A stretch of DNA of 64,000 nt from Linyphia triangularis (Eukaryota > Arthropoda > Arachnida > Araneae > Linyphiidae): the NCBI GenBank assembly GCA_963978545.1, contig OZ021727.1, positions 89,952,447 to 90,016,446 on the forward strand. The letters are read 5' to 3'. Each line of letters opens with the position of its first letter. Position 1 is the first letter of the stretch. Below the pieces are notes generated by a model that had not been told where the DNA came from, searched no databases, and saw nothing but the letters and a program-made list of their open reading frames with translations. Below are positions 35,280-47,451 of this stretch, one piece after another. Both the position numbers and the translations under genes were made by a program.

Positions 35280-36955
35280 TTGCAATGGGTAAATTTAAAC
35301 CATCAACGTACTGTAAGGAAGGGTTAGTAAAGGTGTGTCAAAGGCCTTTCTGCAAATTGAAATGGGTAAGTTTAAAACCACAAACGTACTGTAAGGAAGG
35401 GTTAGTAAAGGTGTCATCAAGGGTTTTTCTGCAAATTGCAATGGGTAAATTTAAACCACCAACGTACTGTAAGGAAGGGTTAGTAAAGGTGTCATCAAGG
35501 GCCTTTCTACAAATTCAAATGGGTAAGTTTAAACCATCAACGTATTGTAAGGAAGGGTTAGTAAAGGTTTCATCAAGGGCCTTTCTGCGAATTGAAATGG
35601 GTAAGTTTAAAACCATCAACGTACTTTAAGGAAGGGTTAGTAAAGGTGTTATCAAGGGCTTTTCTGCAAATTGAAATGGGTAAATTTAAACCATCAACGT
35701 ACTGTAAGGAAGGGTTAGTAAAGGTGTCATTAAGGGCTTTTCTACAAATTGAAATGGGTAAGTTTAAAACCTTCTATGTACTGTAAGGAAGGGTTAGTAA
35801 AGATGTCATCAAGGGCTTTTCTGAAAATTGAAATGGGTAAGTTTAAAACCACCAAAGTACTGTAAGGAAGGGTTAGTAAAGGTGTCATCAAGGGCTTTTC
35901 TGCAAATTGCAATGGGTAAATTTAAACCACCAACGTACTGTAAGGAAGGGTTAGTAAAGGTGTCATCAAGGGCTTTTCTGCAAATTGCAATGGGTAAACT
36001 TAAACCATCAACGTACTGTAAGGAAGGGTTAGTAAAGGTGTGTCAAAGGCCTTTCTGCAAATTGCAATGGGTAAGTTTAAAACCACAAACGTACTGTAAG
36101 GAAGGGTTAGTAAAGGTGTCATCAAGGGCTTTTCTGCAAATTGCAATGGGTAAACTTAAACCATCAACGTACTGTAAGGAAGGGTTAGTAATGGTGTGTC
36201 AAAGGCCTTTCTGCAAATTGCAATGGGTAAGTTTAAAACCACAAACGTACTGTAAGGAAGGGTTAGTAAAGGTGTCATCAAGGGCCTTTCTGCAAATTGC
36301 AATGGGTAAACTTAAACCATCAACGTACTGTAAGGAAGGGTTAGTAAAGGTGTGTCAAAGGCCTTTCTGCAAATTGAAATGGGTAAGTTTAAAACCACAA
36401 ACGTACTGTAAGGAAGGGTTAGTAAAGATGTCATCAAGGGCTTTTCTGCAAATTGCAATGGGTAAATTTAAACCATCAACGTACTGTAAGGAAGGGTTAG
36501 TAATGGTGTGTCAAAGGCCTTTCTGCAAATTGAAATGGGTAAGTTTAAAACCACAAACGTACTGTAAGGAAGGGTTAGTAAAGATGTCATCAAGGGCTTT
36601 TCTGCAAATTGCAATGGGTAAATTTAAACCATCAACGTACTGTAAGGAAGGGTTAGTAATGGTGTGTCAAAGGCCTTTCTGCAAATTGAAATGGGTAAGT
36701 TTAAAACCACAAACGTACTGTAAGGAAGGGTTAGTAAAGATGTCATCAAGGGCTTTTCTGCAAATTGCAATGGGTAAATTTAAACCATCAACGTACTGTA
36801 AGGAAGGGTTAGTAATGGTGTGTCAAAGGCCTTTCTGCAAATTGAAATGGGTAAGTTTAAAACCACAAACGTACTGTAAGGAAGGGTTAGTAAAGATGTC
36901 ATCAAGGGCTTTTCTGCAAATTGCAATGGGTAAATTTAAACCATCAACGTACTGT
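35280..36955 (-). repeat. 77/78-bp tandem array copying the exon 6 acceptor
   Basis: About 22 units. On the minus strand each reads ATTTGCAG, then AAA(G/A)GCC, TTTACTAACCCTTCC and TTACAG, then TACGTT. It thus repeats the real exon 6 splice acceptor plus its first ~38 bases. Two unit types, 78 bp (GATGACACC) and 77 bp (TTTGACACACC), alternate over much of the array, giving a ~155-bp higher-order period. Each unit also has a TACTAAC branch-point-like motif and a second pyrimidine-rich AG. Confidence 0.9.
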
Positions 36956-37600
36956 TTTAGTCTTCCTGGGAAATTTCAAGGTAAAGATCAACGAGGTTTA
37001 CTTTAAGAAGTGCCCAACAAAATCCCTTGAAAGAGACAAATTGAAACTTCTTTTTCATTTTTTTTTTCTCTTCAAAATTAATCGGTTTGGAGGACTTTAT
37101 AGTACTCTTGAATCCTTCATAAATTTTAAATGATATGAAATAATGACGATGATTTTTTTTTACAGTTTCTCTCTAACTAGTAGTTTATTGTTTATTATAG
37201 GCTGATTGGTTGAATAAGAAGAAAAGAGCAGTAGAGACAATGCGTATTGTAAAATAATAAAATTAATCACTTATTGTTTTATCAAATAATAAAATTATTA
37301 CTGCTTGGTAAAAAAGCAAAGTTAAGAATAATTGTGTAGGTAATTATTATAGTGAATTATAAAAATTCGTATTTTTAAGAAATACAAATATTTGTTCATT
37401 TGAATTGTTTTTCAAAAGTATACAAAATTGAAATACAGAGTTGCAAATGGAATTAACGTGGAACATAAGTAAGGCATTTATTTAAATGTCACTAAACACT
37501 TCAGATTGTCCAAGGGGAAGGTACTTGTGTGCCAATCTTGAATAGCTGATTCTAAATATCCTGTCCCTCAAAGGAGGAATCTTTACCTTAACAGATGGAA
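36956..37600. other. AT-rich intronic stretch
   Basis: No recognised feature. Confidence 0.5.
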
Positions 37601-37769
37601 CGAGTTTTAAGAGGCAGTCCTTGGAAGGATCATTCCCTATACTAGCTATGTTACAATCCTCTAACCCAATGCATTTAGAAACTACTTTGCATAAAACCTT
37701 GAAATTTGGCGAGTAGGTACGAAAATGATCACTTAATGAAATAACATAAATTGTTTTCATTTAATGTAT

Positions 37770-38525
37770 TGTTGCGTGGATGGGTTCCAAAGATTTCAAG
37801 GCAAAGCAGATCAAAACTTGCAGAAGTTTATTCCAATATAACTCTTCACAGATTCCTTTACAACTCCAGAACTTCTTGTTCTAGTAGACTCAATACAGGT
37901 CTACACACAACAATAGAGCACAAACAGCAGTTAAACTTGACACACAACTGCTAAATCGCCGCAAAAGACAATGCAATACAGTTCGCTTTAGAACTACTCT
38001 GAATGCTCGCTGACAGACAACCAAGTCAGTAACTCCACTCAGTCAGTATCTCAACTAACTCAGTAATTTCTGTCAACTAACGGACTCAACTCACGGCCGG
38101 CCTTATATAGGAGTCAAACCTTCTTGAAACTTCTAGAGGTAGATATTTGGAGAACTTTTCAGATCGTAGTCGAAAAGTCCTATACATGTACATGGCGACC
38201 AAAAATGTCGCCAAATGGTCGCTATGCTTGGCAACATTTGGTGATTTCTCACAAAATTTGGCGACAAAAATTAGTCACCAAAACCGTCGCCAACTTGGCT
38301 CTATCTCGCCAATTTGGCGAGATTGTCATTACCATAATGTTAAATGCTCTGCTCCTTGTAAAACTCGCTTCCCAGTGTTATCTCGGTAAAACTCGTTATC
38401 AAGTATTAAGACACACATTGCAGGAAAGCAAACCCTTGCACTGCCTTATGCGAAATGTACAGAAATTTATCTTTTTACATAATTAATGCTACAAAATATT
38501 TACAAATATACAGAAGTTCGTAACA
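37770..38525 (-). repeat. Solo LTR, family L2 (inverted)
   Basis: On the minus strand it starts TGTTACGAACTTC and ends CATCCACGCAACA, 756 bp, with GTAT on each side (37766-37769, 38526-38529). The minus strand contains a TATATAAGGCCGGCC promoter-like motif. It is paired by similarity with 61601-62306. Confidence 0.85.
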
Positions 38526-38689
38526 GTATTGTAAATAAAAATTAAAACAGCAAAAGACAAAACCAGATGAAGTCACTGCATATGCATTGAAGTAAGGGTT
38601 TCAAATAGAAAATAAATATTTTAGACGTGATTTTTCGAGTTTTTAATTTATGTCATTTCATTAAATGATCTCTTTCGCACCAACTAACA

Positions 38690-39240
38690 AAAATTCAAGG
38701 TATTATACAAAGAAGTTTCTAAATTTTAAAAATTATCACAAAAAACATTAAAATTTATTTTCTTGTATAAACTTTTTCTTGTTGAATAGACTTTGTATAA
38801 TTGTGAGATTTCCTGGACCACAATCCGGGATGATTTGAAGCACTTAACACTTTGACTGCCACTGAATTTTTCACGATTCTGGTCCACGATTGCCTAGAGA
38901 AGACAGCACTTTGCGTGGAATATTGTTTTAAAATTATCACAAAACATAAAAAAATTATTTCACTGTATAAACTTGTTCTTGTTGTATAAACTTTGTATAA
39001 TTGTATTTTCTGTTGGTATGCATATAAGTTGGATAATATGTTTTTTAATTCTTATGCCAGCGTGTCAAATTTTTGTGAGAATTACAAGAGCAAAAAATGT
39101 AATGTATTTGCAGCAACAAAAAGTAAAAAAATAAAATATTTATTTAATTAATTGAATTTTAATTCACTAACTAAGGCATCACTTCAACGATGATAAAATA
39201 CCTAATTAATTTTGAAACAAATTTTTTTCTGGAAATTAAA
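38690..39240. repeat. Short direct duplication and MITE fragment
   Basis: A block with CTTGTATAAACTTTTTCTTG and TTTGTATAATTG appears twice (about 38760-38805 and 38965-39005). Between them lies a fragment with a TTAACACTTTGACTGCC end (piggyBac-like). Confidence 0.4.
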
Positions 39241-39828
39241 GACAAGGTATTGATACACGGGCCCAAGCAAAATATAATGTATAAATTAAATATTTTTTAA
39301 ATTTTAACATGAAAAGTACTAGAAAAAATAAAAAATTTCCAAAAATAAAAACTTTCTAAAATACATAAAAAAATCTATTTTTTAACAAAATTTTTGTACA
39401 CAGCTAGGACCCATGCTCTGAATTGTTATCTAAATTATACAGTTTAAATTTTAAAAATCAGTTAATTAACTCTTAAGATATCACCATTGGAGTACATTCA
39501 TTCAACAATGAAAAGCAGTTCTCCACAAATTGAGTTCAAATTTTCGACAATTTCTTTTTTCCAATATGTTCTAGACGTCGACCTTTACGAAATTGCATGT
39601 AATTAAAAAAGTATTTTAACTATAAGAAAGTTATTGGTATCATTTTAAAGATAATGAATTGGAGAACATTTTAGAATGAAAAAACAAAAATGCTTGTTTG
39701 GGTCAATTTTTGCGATTCCCAACGTATATGTATACCTTGTCAAACCTGATTTTTTATTCTCTTTCTCGAGACCATCTATTCATATGTACAATGATATGCA
39801 ACGAGCTTCCTCGTAGCTGTACAAATAT

Positions 39829-40495
39829 TAGAGGTCGGCGATATATCGATACGATGATATTTTTATCGATGCTTTTATAAAATATCGATACAAGTCATCT
39901 ATATATCGATATTTTCAAACGTTTTTAGTTTTTTGATGATCGTTTTGTAGTTCCATGTGTTTTTTTGTTTTTTTTTCGATTTTCTTTTTTCCCTTTTTAA
40001 AAACTTCAAAACTAAAGTTTGGACTTGGCTGAACGACAGTTAAAATGGCACCCTAACCAAAAAGAAAACACAATGTAATGGAAAGATAAGATCATTTATT
40101 AGTAGTCATTAACACAGCGCCGTTTCTGTTGCCAACGTGTGCCTGGAATTTGCATCTAACTTTAAATATTAAAAACATCTCCTATCAGAAAAATATGCGG
40201 TAAACTACTTTTCAAAATTTCTTTTTTAAAAATAAATGTGAATTTATGCATTGACATCCAAATGTATTTTATTTATTCTGATTGATAATATAATTTATTT
40301 ATTGAAACAATTTTTATAATTTACTTATTAAAACAATTTTGGCATGAATTCATGAAAAGTAGAAATTTTCCCCAAAAAACTTCGTTTCTGGTAAAATTAA
40401 AAATAAAAAAAGCATGTATCGATATTTTATCGATATTTTTTTCTATGCAACGATATAGTATCGATATTTATTTAGATCGACATTTCCGACCTCTA
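39829..40495. mobile_element. hAT MITE (TAGAGGTCGG ends)
   Basis: TAGAGGTCGG and CCGACCTCTA ends, flanked by an 8-bp duplication ACAAATAT (39821-39828, 40496-40503). TATCGATA motifs recur near both ends. 667 bp, no transposase. Confidence 0.9.
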
Positions 40496-40614
40496 ACAAA
40501 TATGGCAAATAATGAAGAGACGAGATAACTCGTAGGAGTCCTTTTTCAAGTAAGCAACCTACGAGATATCTCATAGGTGGCAGTCAACGTGTAAACAGCA
40601 GAAGTTGACTCTTA

Positions 40615-41187
40615 TAGACTGAGAGGCGACTGCAATTTTTGGACCCGAAACTGATCAAAAATTGACTTTTAATAAGTTGAACTAAATCCAATTGCCAAAT
40701 GAGCCATAATTTGCCAAATAATGAGCATTTTTTTTATTTGGTAACCCTCGCTCTTTAATGATCAATTAAGAAGGTTGCAGACGATTCAGATATCTGGCGA
40801 CGGTCTACTTGCATCTATTAAAAGGGATCCAAGTTGGCAATAAACATTACGTCACGGATGACGTAACTGATGTCGCCAATTTGGCTTACTTTTAAAAGAT
40901 ACAAATTTTCCAAGCCATAGATCAAAAATCGTTTGCGCTTTTTTTCATTGAAAATAAAAATGCAGGGTTGCCAGGATAAAAAGTTTGTTCTCGTTTTGGC
41001 AAGTTATGACATATTTTGGCAAACGGATTTTAGTTCAACTCATTCCAAATCGATTTTTGATCAGTTTCGGCCATTTTTGCCACGGCAGACCAGTGGATTC
41101 CTAATCTACTCACTTTTCTCCAATCTGTATAAAAAATTCAGAATGATGTTCGATGAGGTCTAAAAATTGCAGTCGCCTCTCGGACTC
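40615..41187. mobile_element. Palindromic MITE family P, copy 6, touching a splice donor
   Basis: TAGACTGAG start; the end is CTCGGACTC (last base changed), with TTA duplications at 40612-40614 and 41188-41190. The right TTA forms part of the exon 5 donor. Confidence 0.85.
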
Positions 41188-41191
41188 TTAC

Positions 41192-41528
41192 CTGAAGTTA
41201 GAACTGACTGAGTTTGATTTCTGTGGATGGACTGCCGATCCATTTGTGATGGGTGATGCCATTGTAAAAGGATCGCTGTTCAGCTCGTTCTGGTGTGCAG
41301 AGAGAAATGAACAGTTCTTGGTTTTGCCTAACTGACTGGGACTGTCGAGGGACGTGTAGCTCGGGGTGGTACGAGGGACGTTTTCGTTGTTCCGCGCAAA
41401 TTCCGGGAGATTTTCGAAGTCCTGGGCCAACTCGTCGCTTAGTACCGCTTCTTGGTCCTCACGCTGGAAGTAGCTATAGAGACCGTTGGTCCACTCGCCA
41501 ACGCCGCGAATGTGCAGCCAGATGACAT
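41192..41528 (-). CDS. NOX5: NOX5-type NADPH oxidase, exon 5 (end of FAD domain, start of linker)
   Basis: This exon of 337 bases (phase 1 in, phase 2 out) starts DVIWLHIRGVGEWTNGLY, the strand ending the FAD domain in NOX5. It then runs into about 85 residues rich in Ser, Asn, Glu and Pro (for example TTPSYTSLDSPSQLGK) with no recognised fold. Vertebrate NOX5 has a much shorter segment here, with the regulatory polybasic and calmodulin-responsive region; long insertions are known in the fly NOX5-like enzyme. The acceptor is TTTAATTTCAG. A SINE body starts 27 bases upstream of that acceptor. The donor is CAG followed by GTAAGA, and a palindromic MITE abuts it so closely that its target duplication is part of the donor. 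Confidence 0.9.
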
Positions 41529-41555
41529 CTGAAATTAAACATGTCGTGCTTTGAG

Positions 41556-41733
41556 TTTGGTTGTTTTCAGATTATCTGGCGCCGTCAGCAACACGAGGGC
41601 TATAATGCGCCGAAACATTCGCCATTAGACAAACCAACATACATTTACAAACACCCATGCCTGACACGGGACTCGAACCCGCAACCTCGCGGTGTAGAAG
41701 CTAGCACGCTGACCACTATACCGTTTGGTCGGC
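41556..41733 (-). mobile_element. tRNA-derived SINE, copy 5
   Basis: Flanked by GTCGTGCTTTGAG (41543-41555, 41734-41746), 27 bases upstream of the exon 5 acceptor. Confidence 0.92.
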
Positions 41734-41831
41734 GTCGTGCTTTGAGAGTCGACAGAAAGTGATAACCTTTATATGGGAGAACTCGCTGAATGAGGTTTTG
41801 CCTCGAGATTTAATGTACTTTACATTCTTAA

Positions 41832-42054
41832 AGCTTGGCGTCCACTATCGTTGAGCAGAGCAGAGCGGAGGGGACTAGAGCCAATTACAAGGCTGCCAAT
41901 GTCTACTGTAGCACGAGCCTCGTGCTACAATGGACGTTGACAGACTTGTAATTGGCTCGAATCCACTCTACTCTACTCTACTCTACTCTACTCTACTCTA
42001 CTCTACTCTACTCTACTCTACTCTACTCTGCTCAGCGATAGTGGACGCCAAGCT
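41832..42054. mobile_element. MITE with pentanucleotide microsatellite
   Basis: AGCTTGGCGTCCACTATCG ends inverted at both sides, with TAA duplications. The interior has a TAGCACGAGCCTCGTGCTA hairpin and a (CTACT)n run at about 41965-42028. TAA suggests PIF/Harbinger. Confidence 0.8.
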
Positions 42055-42344
42055 TAACATGTACTTGCAGTATTAGCGAGATTTCCTAGGTTAGAAGACC
42101 AAATATTTCTCTTCATGCAATATAGTTATTATAGTATAAAAAAAACAATATGTCTTCAGAACTTTAAAACTAACGGAGGGGGTAACTGAAGGAGTTTCTG
42201 AGAATAGAAAAATCTGGTCACATTAATATGTTGTATACAAAATTACTTCAAAAACTAGGTTTGTAGAACAACGCATAATTTTCAGTTACATACTGGCGTA
42301 TAGATTTGCGTAATTTACCTTTTTTTTTTTATATTTTCATCAGT

Positions 42345-43880
42345 CATTTAACAAAAGTGGCTGATTTGGCGATAATTTTTATATAGTAGAACCTCGATTA
42401 AACGTCCCTCCTTTATCCGGAACTCTGTTAACCGGCAATCATTTAGTCGACATCAAAAATCTCCCAAATGAGTAATAAATCATTTGCCCTTTTTTAAACC
42501 GTAATCTTTTCCCTTGCTCTAAAGTTACATAAGTAGTGACTGTTTTTCTAAAGAACTTGACATGGTTAGAGCAACCTTAAGATGCAGATCAAACTGAACT
42601 ATTGCCTTCAAAAAGACTTCGGGATAGAGCAGCGAAACAAAGATTATCAAGATTATTGCAACGAAAACTTATTTCCAACAATTAGGTCATAAGAAAAACC
42701 ATTAAAAGTCCTGTGTCCTGTATTCAATAAACGAAAATCATTTACTTTTTATTGTTTTTTAGAACTCTCTTTTATCCTGAATTTTCGCTTAACCGACCTA
42801 CCTTTGGTCCGAATTAGGTCGGTTAATCGAGATTCTACTGTATTATCCTTTATTGCAAGTGAAACTGAGGACAGAAGAAAAAACGGTCGTTGATGCTCAA
42901 GGAAGTAGAACTTAGTGGCATTGTTTTTCAACTTTTCATACATTAACACTTTAAATCCCAACCCGCCCTATACCGCCTTGTGGAGAAATTCTCAGCTAGA
43001 CGCCTTTCGGGCGGGTGCAGGGGTAAACGTATATTTCCAAGTGAAGGGAATCTTGCCTACAGTAGTTGTTTAAAGCGTGACGGTCCTCAACAATAGGCTA
43101 TTGTGGGGCATGTAGAGGGAAGACATGGATTTAAAGTACTCAATGTCAAACTGCCCCACCCTTTGGACATGGAGTAAGATTCAGTGACTTTTCTTTTATG
43201 CGAATCTTGTCATGTACTTAGCGGTGGCGTTTGTTTCATTGATAAGACGCCAACTAAATTCTCCGACATATCAAGCAGATGACCCAACGCACAACCCTAT
43301 TGCAGGTTATAGACATATAGTAATGATCTTTTAATGGTCGACAGTGACCCCCCACAGCAATCCCAGGAGTGGCAGACAGAAGAACGAGTCGGGCGAGTAC
43401 ATTTCAGTTTTTATGAATGGAAAGTCATCGGGGTTTTGTGAAACCCACAACGCTGACTTCATGGGATTTAAAGGGTTAAAGCATTTTCACGGGAATTTCG
43501 GAGGAGGGGATGTTTAGAATACCTTAAGAGGCATTACCAGAGCGATTATGGACAAAATCGTTAGAGCCGTTTTTTAGCAATTACTGAAAAACGTGATTTT
43601 TTCGAAGGCAGCTATCTTATGAGAATGCGCGATTTTTACGAAAACCTTAATGGTAGGTCCCCATCACCAACCAGCACACCAAATTTGAACATAGTTGGTC
43701 AATTTGTTCGGCGGTTATGCTGACCACATACACACAGACGCACAGATATATGTTTTTTCTAGATATCTTCTTTTGAAATCAGAATGTTCCAAAAACGCGG
43801 AGAAACGAAAAAAAATATATTGTTTTTGATCGAATACTATACTTTCATTACCCTATGTAACACATAAGGGTAATTGGACT
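42345..43880 (+). repeat. Interspersed repeat family A, second copy (interrupted)
   Basis: Similar to 33935-34570; the TTAA MITE at 42947-43475 splits it. It ends ACTTTCATTACCCTATGTAA. Confidence 0.5.
42947..43475. mobile_element. TTAA MITE (CACTTTAAATCCC ends)
   Basis: CACTTTAAATCCC and GGGATTTAAAGGG with TTAA on both sides. Copies are at 56204-56734 and 56739-57262. Confidence 0.8.
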
Positions 43881-44030
43881 GCCCAAGCCGGAGAACTCAC
43901 CCTTACGGGTTTGGAGCCTTTTGTACCTCCGGCCGGGAGGAAAGCGTCACCCCAGCCTTGAAGAAGATTTCCCGGGCGCCACGTCCTGCAGGAGCAGATT
44001 TATTTAAAATAAAGGTGAGTTGATACATGG
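43880..44030. other. Short GC-rich island
   Basis: It contains CCTCCGGCCGGGAGG (self-complementary) and TTTCCCGGGCGCCACG. No frame or known element is recognised; it contrasts with AT-rich flanks. Confidence 0.35.
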
Positions 44031-44496
44031 GGTTTGGTGGATTACATGAATATGATTATTTGACATCAAATTATAAAAAAATATATCAGGGAAGCAAATC
44101 GTCTTTCTAAAAAAACTAATCATAACACAATAAGGGTAATTGAAAGTAAAAATAGATTACCCCTGTAAAATACATGAAAGTCCTCTCAGGTCGATTGCGC
44201 GTGGTTTTGGTTGCTTGTACCCTAGAGTCAATTCTTTCGGGAGTTATGCTGACCACAGACATTTTCACTACACCTCTTTTTGAACTTAGCCCGTTTCAAA
44301 ACGAGTAGAGATGATTAAAAAAAAACGTTTTTTTTTTTTTTTTTAAACAATGTTAACAAATGGGGTACTTAAAAGTATTAGGTTTAGTACACGAACTACA
44401 CCATATCGAAGACCTATCGTATGAAACCGTCCTTGGTCTTAATTATCCCAACTAAGGGTCTTAGTATCCCAACTAAGGGCCTTAGCGTGTAATACA

Positions 44497-45800
44497 GAGT
44501 CGTGTTTGCCACTCGAGTGGCGAACGTGCTCCACCACTTCTGGCCATTGCTGTGGCTCAGTATAATATGCTTCATAGGATTGCATGTTTCGCTTTGAATG
44601 GCTTGTCCGAGCGACTGAAGCGGTGAAGCGTGTTTGCCACTCGAGTGGCGAACGTGCTCCACCACTTCTGGCCATTGCTGTGGCTCAGTATAATATGCCT
44701 CATAGGATTGCATGTTTCGCTTTGAATGGCTTGTCCGAGAGACTGAAGCGGTGAAGCGTGTTTGCCACTCGAGTGGCGAACGTGCTCCACCACTTCTGGC
44801 CATTGCTGTAGCTCAGTATAATATGCCTCATAGGATTGCATGTTTCGCTTTGAATGGCTTGTACGAGCGACTGAAGCGGTGACGCGTGTTTGCCACTCGA
44901 AGTGGCGAAAATGCTCCACCACTTCTGGCCATTGCTGTGGCTCAGTATAATAAGCTTCATAGGATTGCATGTTTCGCTTTGAATGGCTTGTCCGAGTGAC
45001 TGAAGCGGTGACGCGTGTTTGCCACTCGAGTGGCGAAAGTGCTCCACCACTTCTGGCCATTGCTGTGGCTCAGTATAATAAGCTTCATAGGATTGCATGT
45101 TTCGCTTTGAATGGCTTGTCCGAGAGACTGAAGCGGTGAAGCGTGTTCGTCACTCGAGTGGAGAACGTGCTCCACCACTTCTGGCTATTGCTGTGGCTCA
45201 GTATAATATGCTTCATAGGATTGCATGTTTCGCTTTGAATGGCTTGTCCGAGAGACTGAAGCGGTGAAGCGTGTTCGCCACTCGAGTGGAGAACGTGCTC
45301 CAGCACTTCTGGCCATTGCTGTGGCTCAGTATAATATGCCTCATAGGATTGCATGTTTCGATTTGAATGGCTTGTCCGAGCGACTGAAGCGGTGACGCGT
45401 GTTTGCCACTCGAGTGGAGAACGTGCTCCAGCACTTCTGGCCATTGCGGTGGCTCAGTATAATATGCTTCATAGGATTGCATGTTTCGATTTGAATGCCT
45501 TGTCCGAGCGACTGAAGCGGTGACGCGTGTTTGCCACTCGAGTGGTGAAAGTGCTCCATCACTTCTGGCCATTGCTGTGGCTCAGTATAATAAGCTTCAT
45601 AGGATTGCATGTTTCGCTTTGAATGGCTTGTCCGAGTGACTGAAGCGGTGACGCGTATTTGCCACTCGAGTGGCGAAAGTGCTCCACCACTTCTGGCCAT
45701 TGCTGTGGCTCAGTATAATAAGCTTCATAGGATTGCATGTTTCGCTTTGAATGGCTTGTCCGAGCCACTGATGTGGTGACACGTGTTCGCCACTTGAGTG
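44497..45800. repeat. 128-bp minisatellite (about 10 units)
   Basis: Units contain TTTGCCACTCGAGTGGCGAA (a palindrome) and CACCACTTCTGGCCATTGCT. 128 is not a multiple of three, so the minus strand shows overlapping open frames of 70-160 codons in all three phases. I regard these as a by-product of the repeat. Confidence 0.92.
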
Positions 45801-45889
45801 GCTCTGTATTATAAGGTCCTTACGAGCAATGGATAATTTCAGCATTTTTTTAAAAACGAATGAAATTAGATTATATTTATGAAGAATTT

Positions 45890-46330
45890 CTTTCGGATTC
45901 CAAATATTTAAACAAAAGTTCTTTAAAAAAAATAGTTATTTAAATATTAAGAAAAGAAATTGCACCAAAACTGAGTCAAAACCAGTCAGATTAAAACACT
46001 CAACAAAATCTGTGACGTCAAGAAATCCTTCTGTTTCTATGGTTGTCATGAGGTTTCTGCCAAATAGGTGGCGTTGATTTGGTAGGGGCACGATTTGCGA
46101 GTAACTTGCTAAACTGGTTTCCGCTGCTGCATATCAAGCCAAGAATGTTTGAGATCTTTTGAAGTCGCATTCAATTCGAGCCGAATGAATCGTTTTCTCA
46201 CCAAAGTTCAACAGCGGCACTATGATTTCAAATTAAATATAAAAAGAAAAAGCGCATTAAGCAGAAATTTTTGTGTTTATGACCTTTTCGAAACATTTAA
46301 AATTGAATCATAAAAAAAAAAGCTGATATT
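45890..46330 (+). repeat. Interspersed repeat family R, copy 2
   Basis: Similar to 23500-23960 in the same orientation. Confidence 0.6.
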
Positions 46331-46556
46331 GTCCATTGTTATATTGGTTTATAGTGCGTTCGAAAAGTAAATGTAGTGCAATTGCAGATCCAGTCAGTTA
46401 AATGATAGGTCTCTTGATCGGTGGATTCGAGTGTTCTGACTATCAACGTTAATAATAGTGGGAGTTGATGGTCTTTAAATCTGCCTATAGGGATACACCT
46501 CAAAGTCATCATGTTAAGAGGAATTAATTGTAAAGATCATTCTCCATATTACCTTT

Positions 46557-47223
46557 TAGACTGAGAGGCGACTGCAATTTTTGGACCCCATCGAACATCA
46601 TTCCGAATTTTTTATAGAAATTGGAGAAAAGTGAGTAGATTACGAATCCAATGGTCTGCCGTGGCAAAAATGGCCGAAACTGATCAAAAATCGACTTTTA
46701 ATAAATTGAACTAAATCCAATTGCTAAACGCTCCATAACTTACCAAATAATGATAATTTTTTTTTTTTATTTTGTAACCCTCACTCTTTAATTTTCAATT
46801 AAAAAGGTTGCTGACGATTCAGATATCTGGCGACGGTCTACTTGCATCTATTAAAAGGAAGCCAAGTTGGCAAAAAAATGTTACGTCTCTTATGACGTAA
46901 CTGACTTCGCTAATCTGGCTTACTTTTAAAAGATACTAGTTTTCCGAACCAAAGATCAGAAATCGTTTGCGCTTTTTCTCATTGAAAATCAAAATGCAGG
47001 GTTGCCAGACGAAAAAGTTTGTTCTATTTTTGACAAGTTATGTCATATTTGGCAATCGGACTTTAGTTCAACTCATTCCAAGTCTATTTTTGATCAGTTT
47101 CGGCCATTTTTGCCACGGCAGACCAGTGGATTCCTAATTTACTCGCTTTTCTCCAATTTCTATAAAAAATTCAGAATGATGTTCCGCTATGAGGTCCAAA
47201 AATCGCAGTCGCCTCTCGGCCTA
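46557..47223. mobile_element. Palindromic MITE family P, copy 7
   Basis: TAGACTGAG start, CTCGGCCTA end, TTT on both sides. Confidence 0.87.
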
Positions 47224-47451
47224 TTTGTAATAATCTTCTTAACCAGTGCATTTAGAAACTATTTTTTTTTATATAAAACCTCGAAATTCGACGAGTAAGT
47301 AGGAAATTGATCACTTAACCGTTTGAGTCCCAATAAGCAGTGCGATCCCGCGGTTGAGATTCTATGTCGAGAAAACCCAGCACATTTCTAGCGTTGCGAA
47401 CAACTGACGGTGCGTTACCGATTGTCAAAGTACATCACGCATCTCCTTTTA

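Noticed and set aside
34991..35629. 212-codon plus-strand frame
   Set aside because: It lies opposite NOX5 exon 6 and runs into the array; antisense shadow.
35828..37006. 392-codon plus-strand open frame with 52-residue repeats
   Set aside because: It is the antisense of the splice-site array; length is explained by 156-base periodicity and no start context, domain or splice signal supports it.
43880..44030. GC-rich island as a host exon or promoter
   Set aside because: No continuous frame with family similarity, and it follows directly after a retroelement-like end, so it is more likely repeat-derived.
44572..45700. Overlapping minus-strand frames of 119-162 codons
   Set aside because: By-product of a 128-bp repeat without stops; the same protein segment appears in shifted phases.
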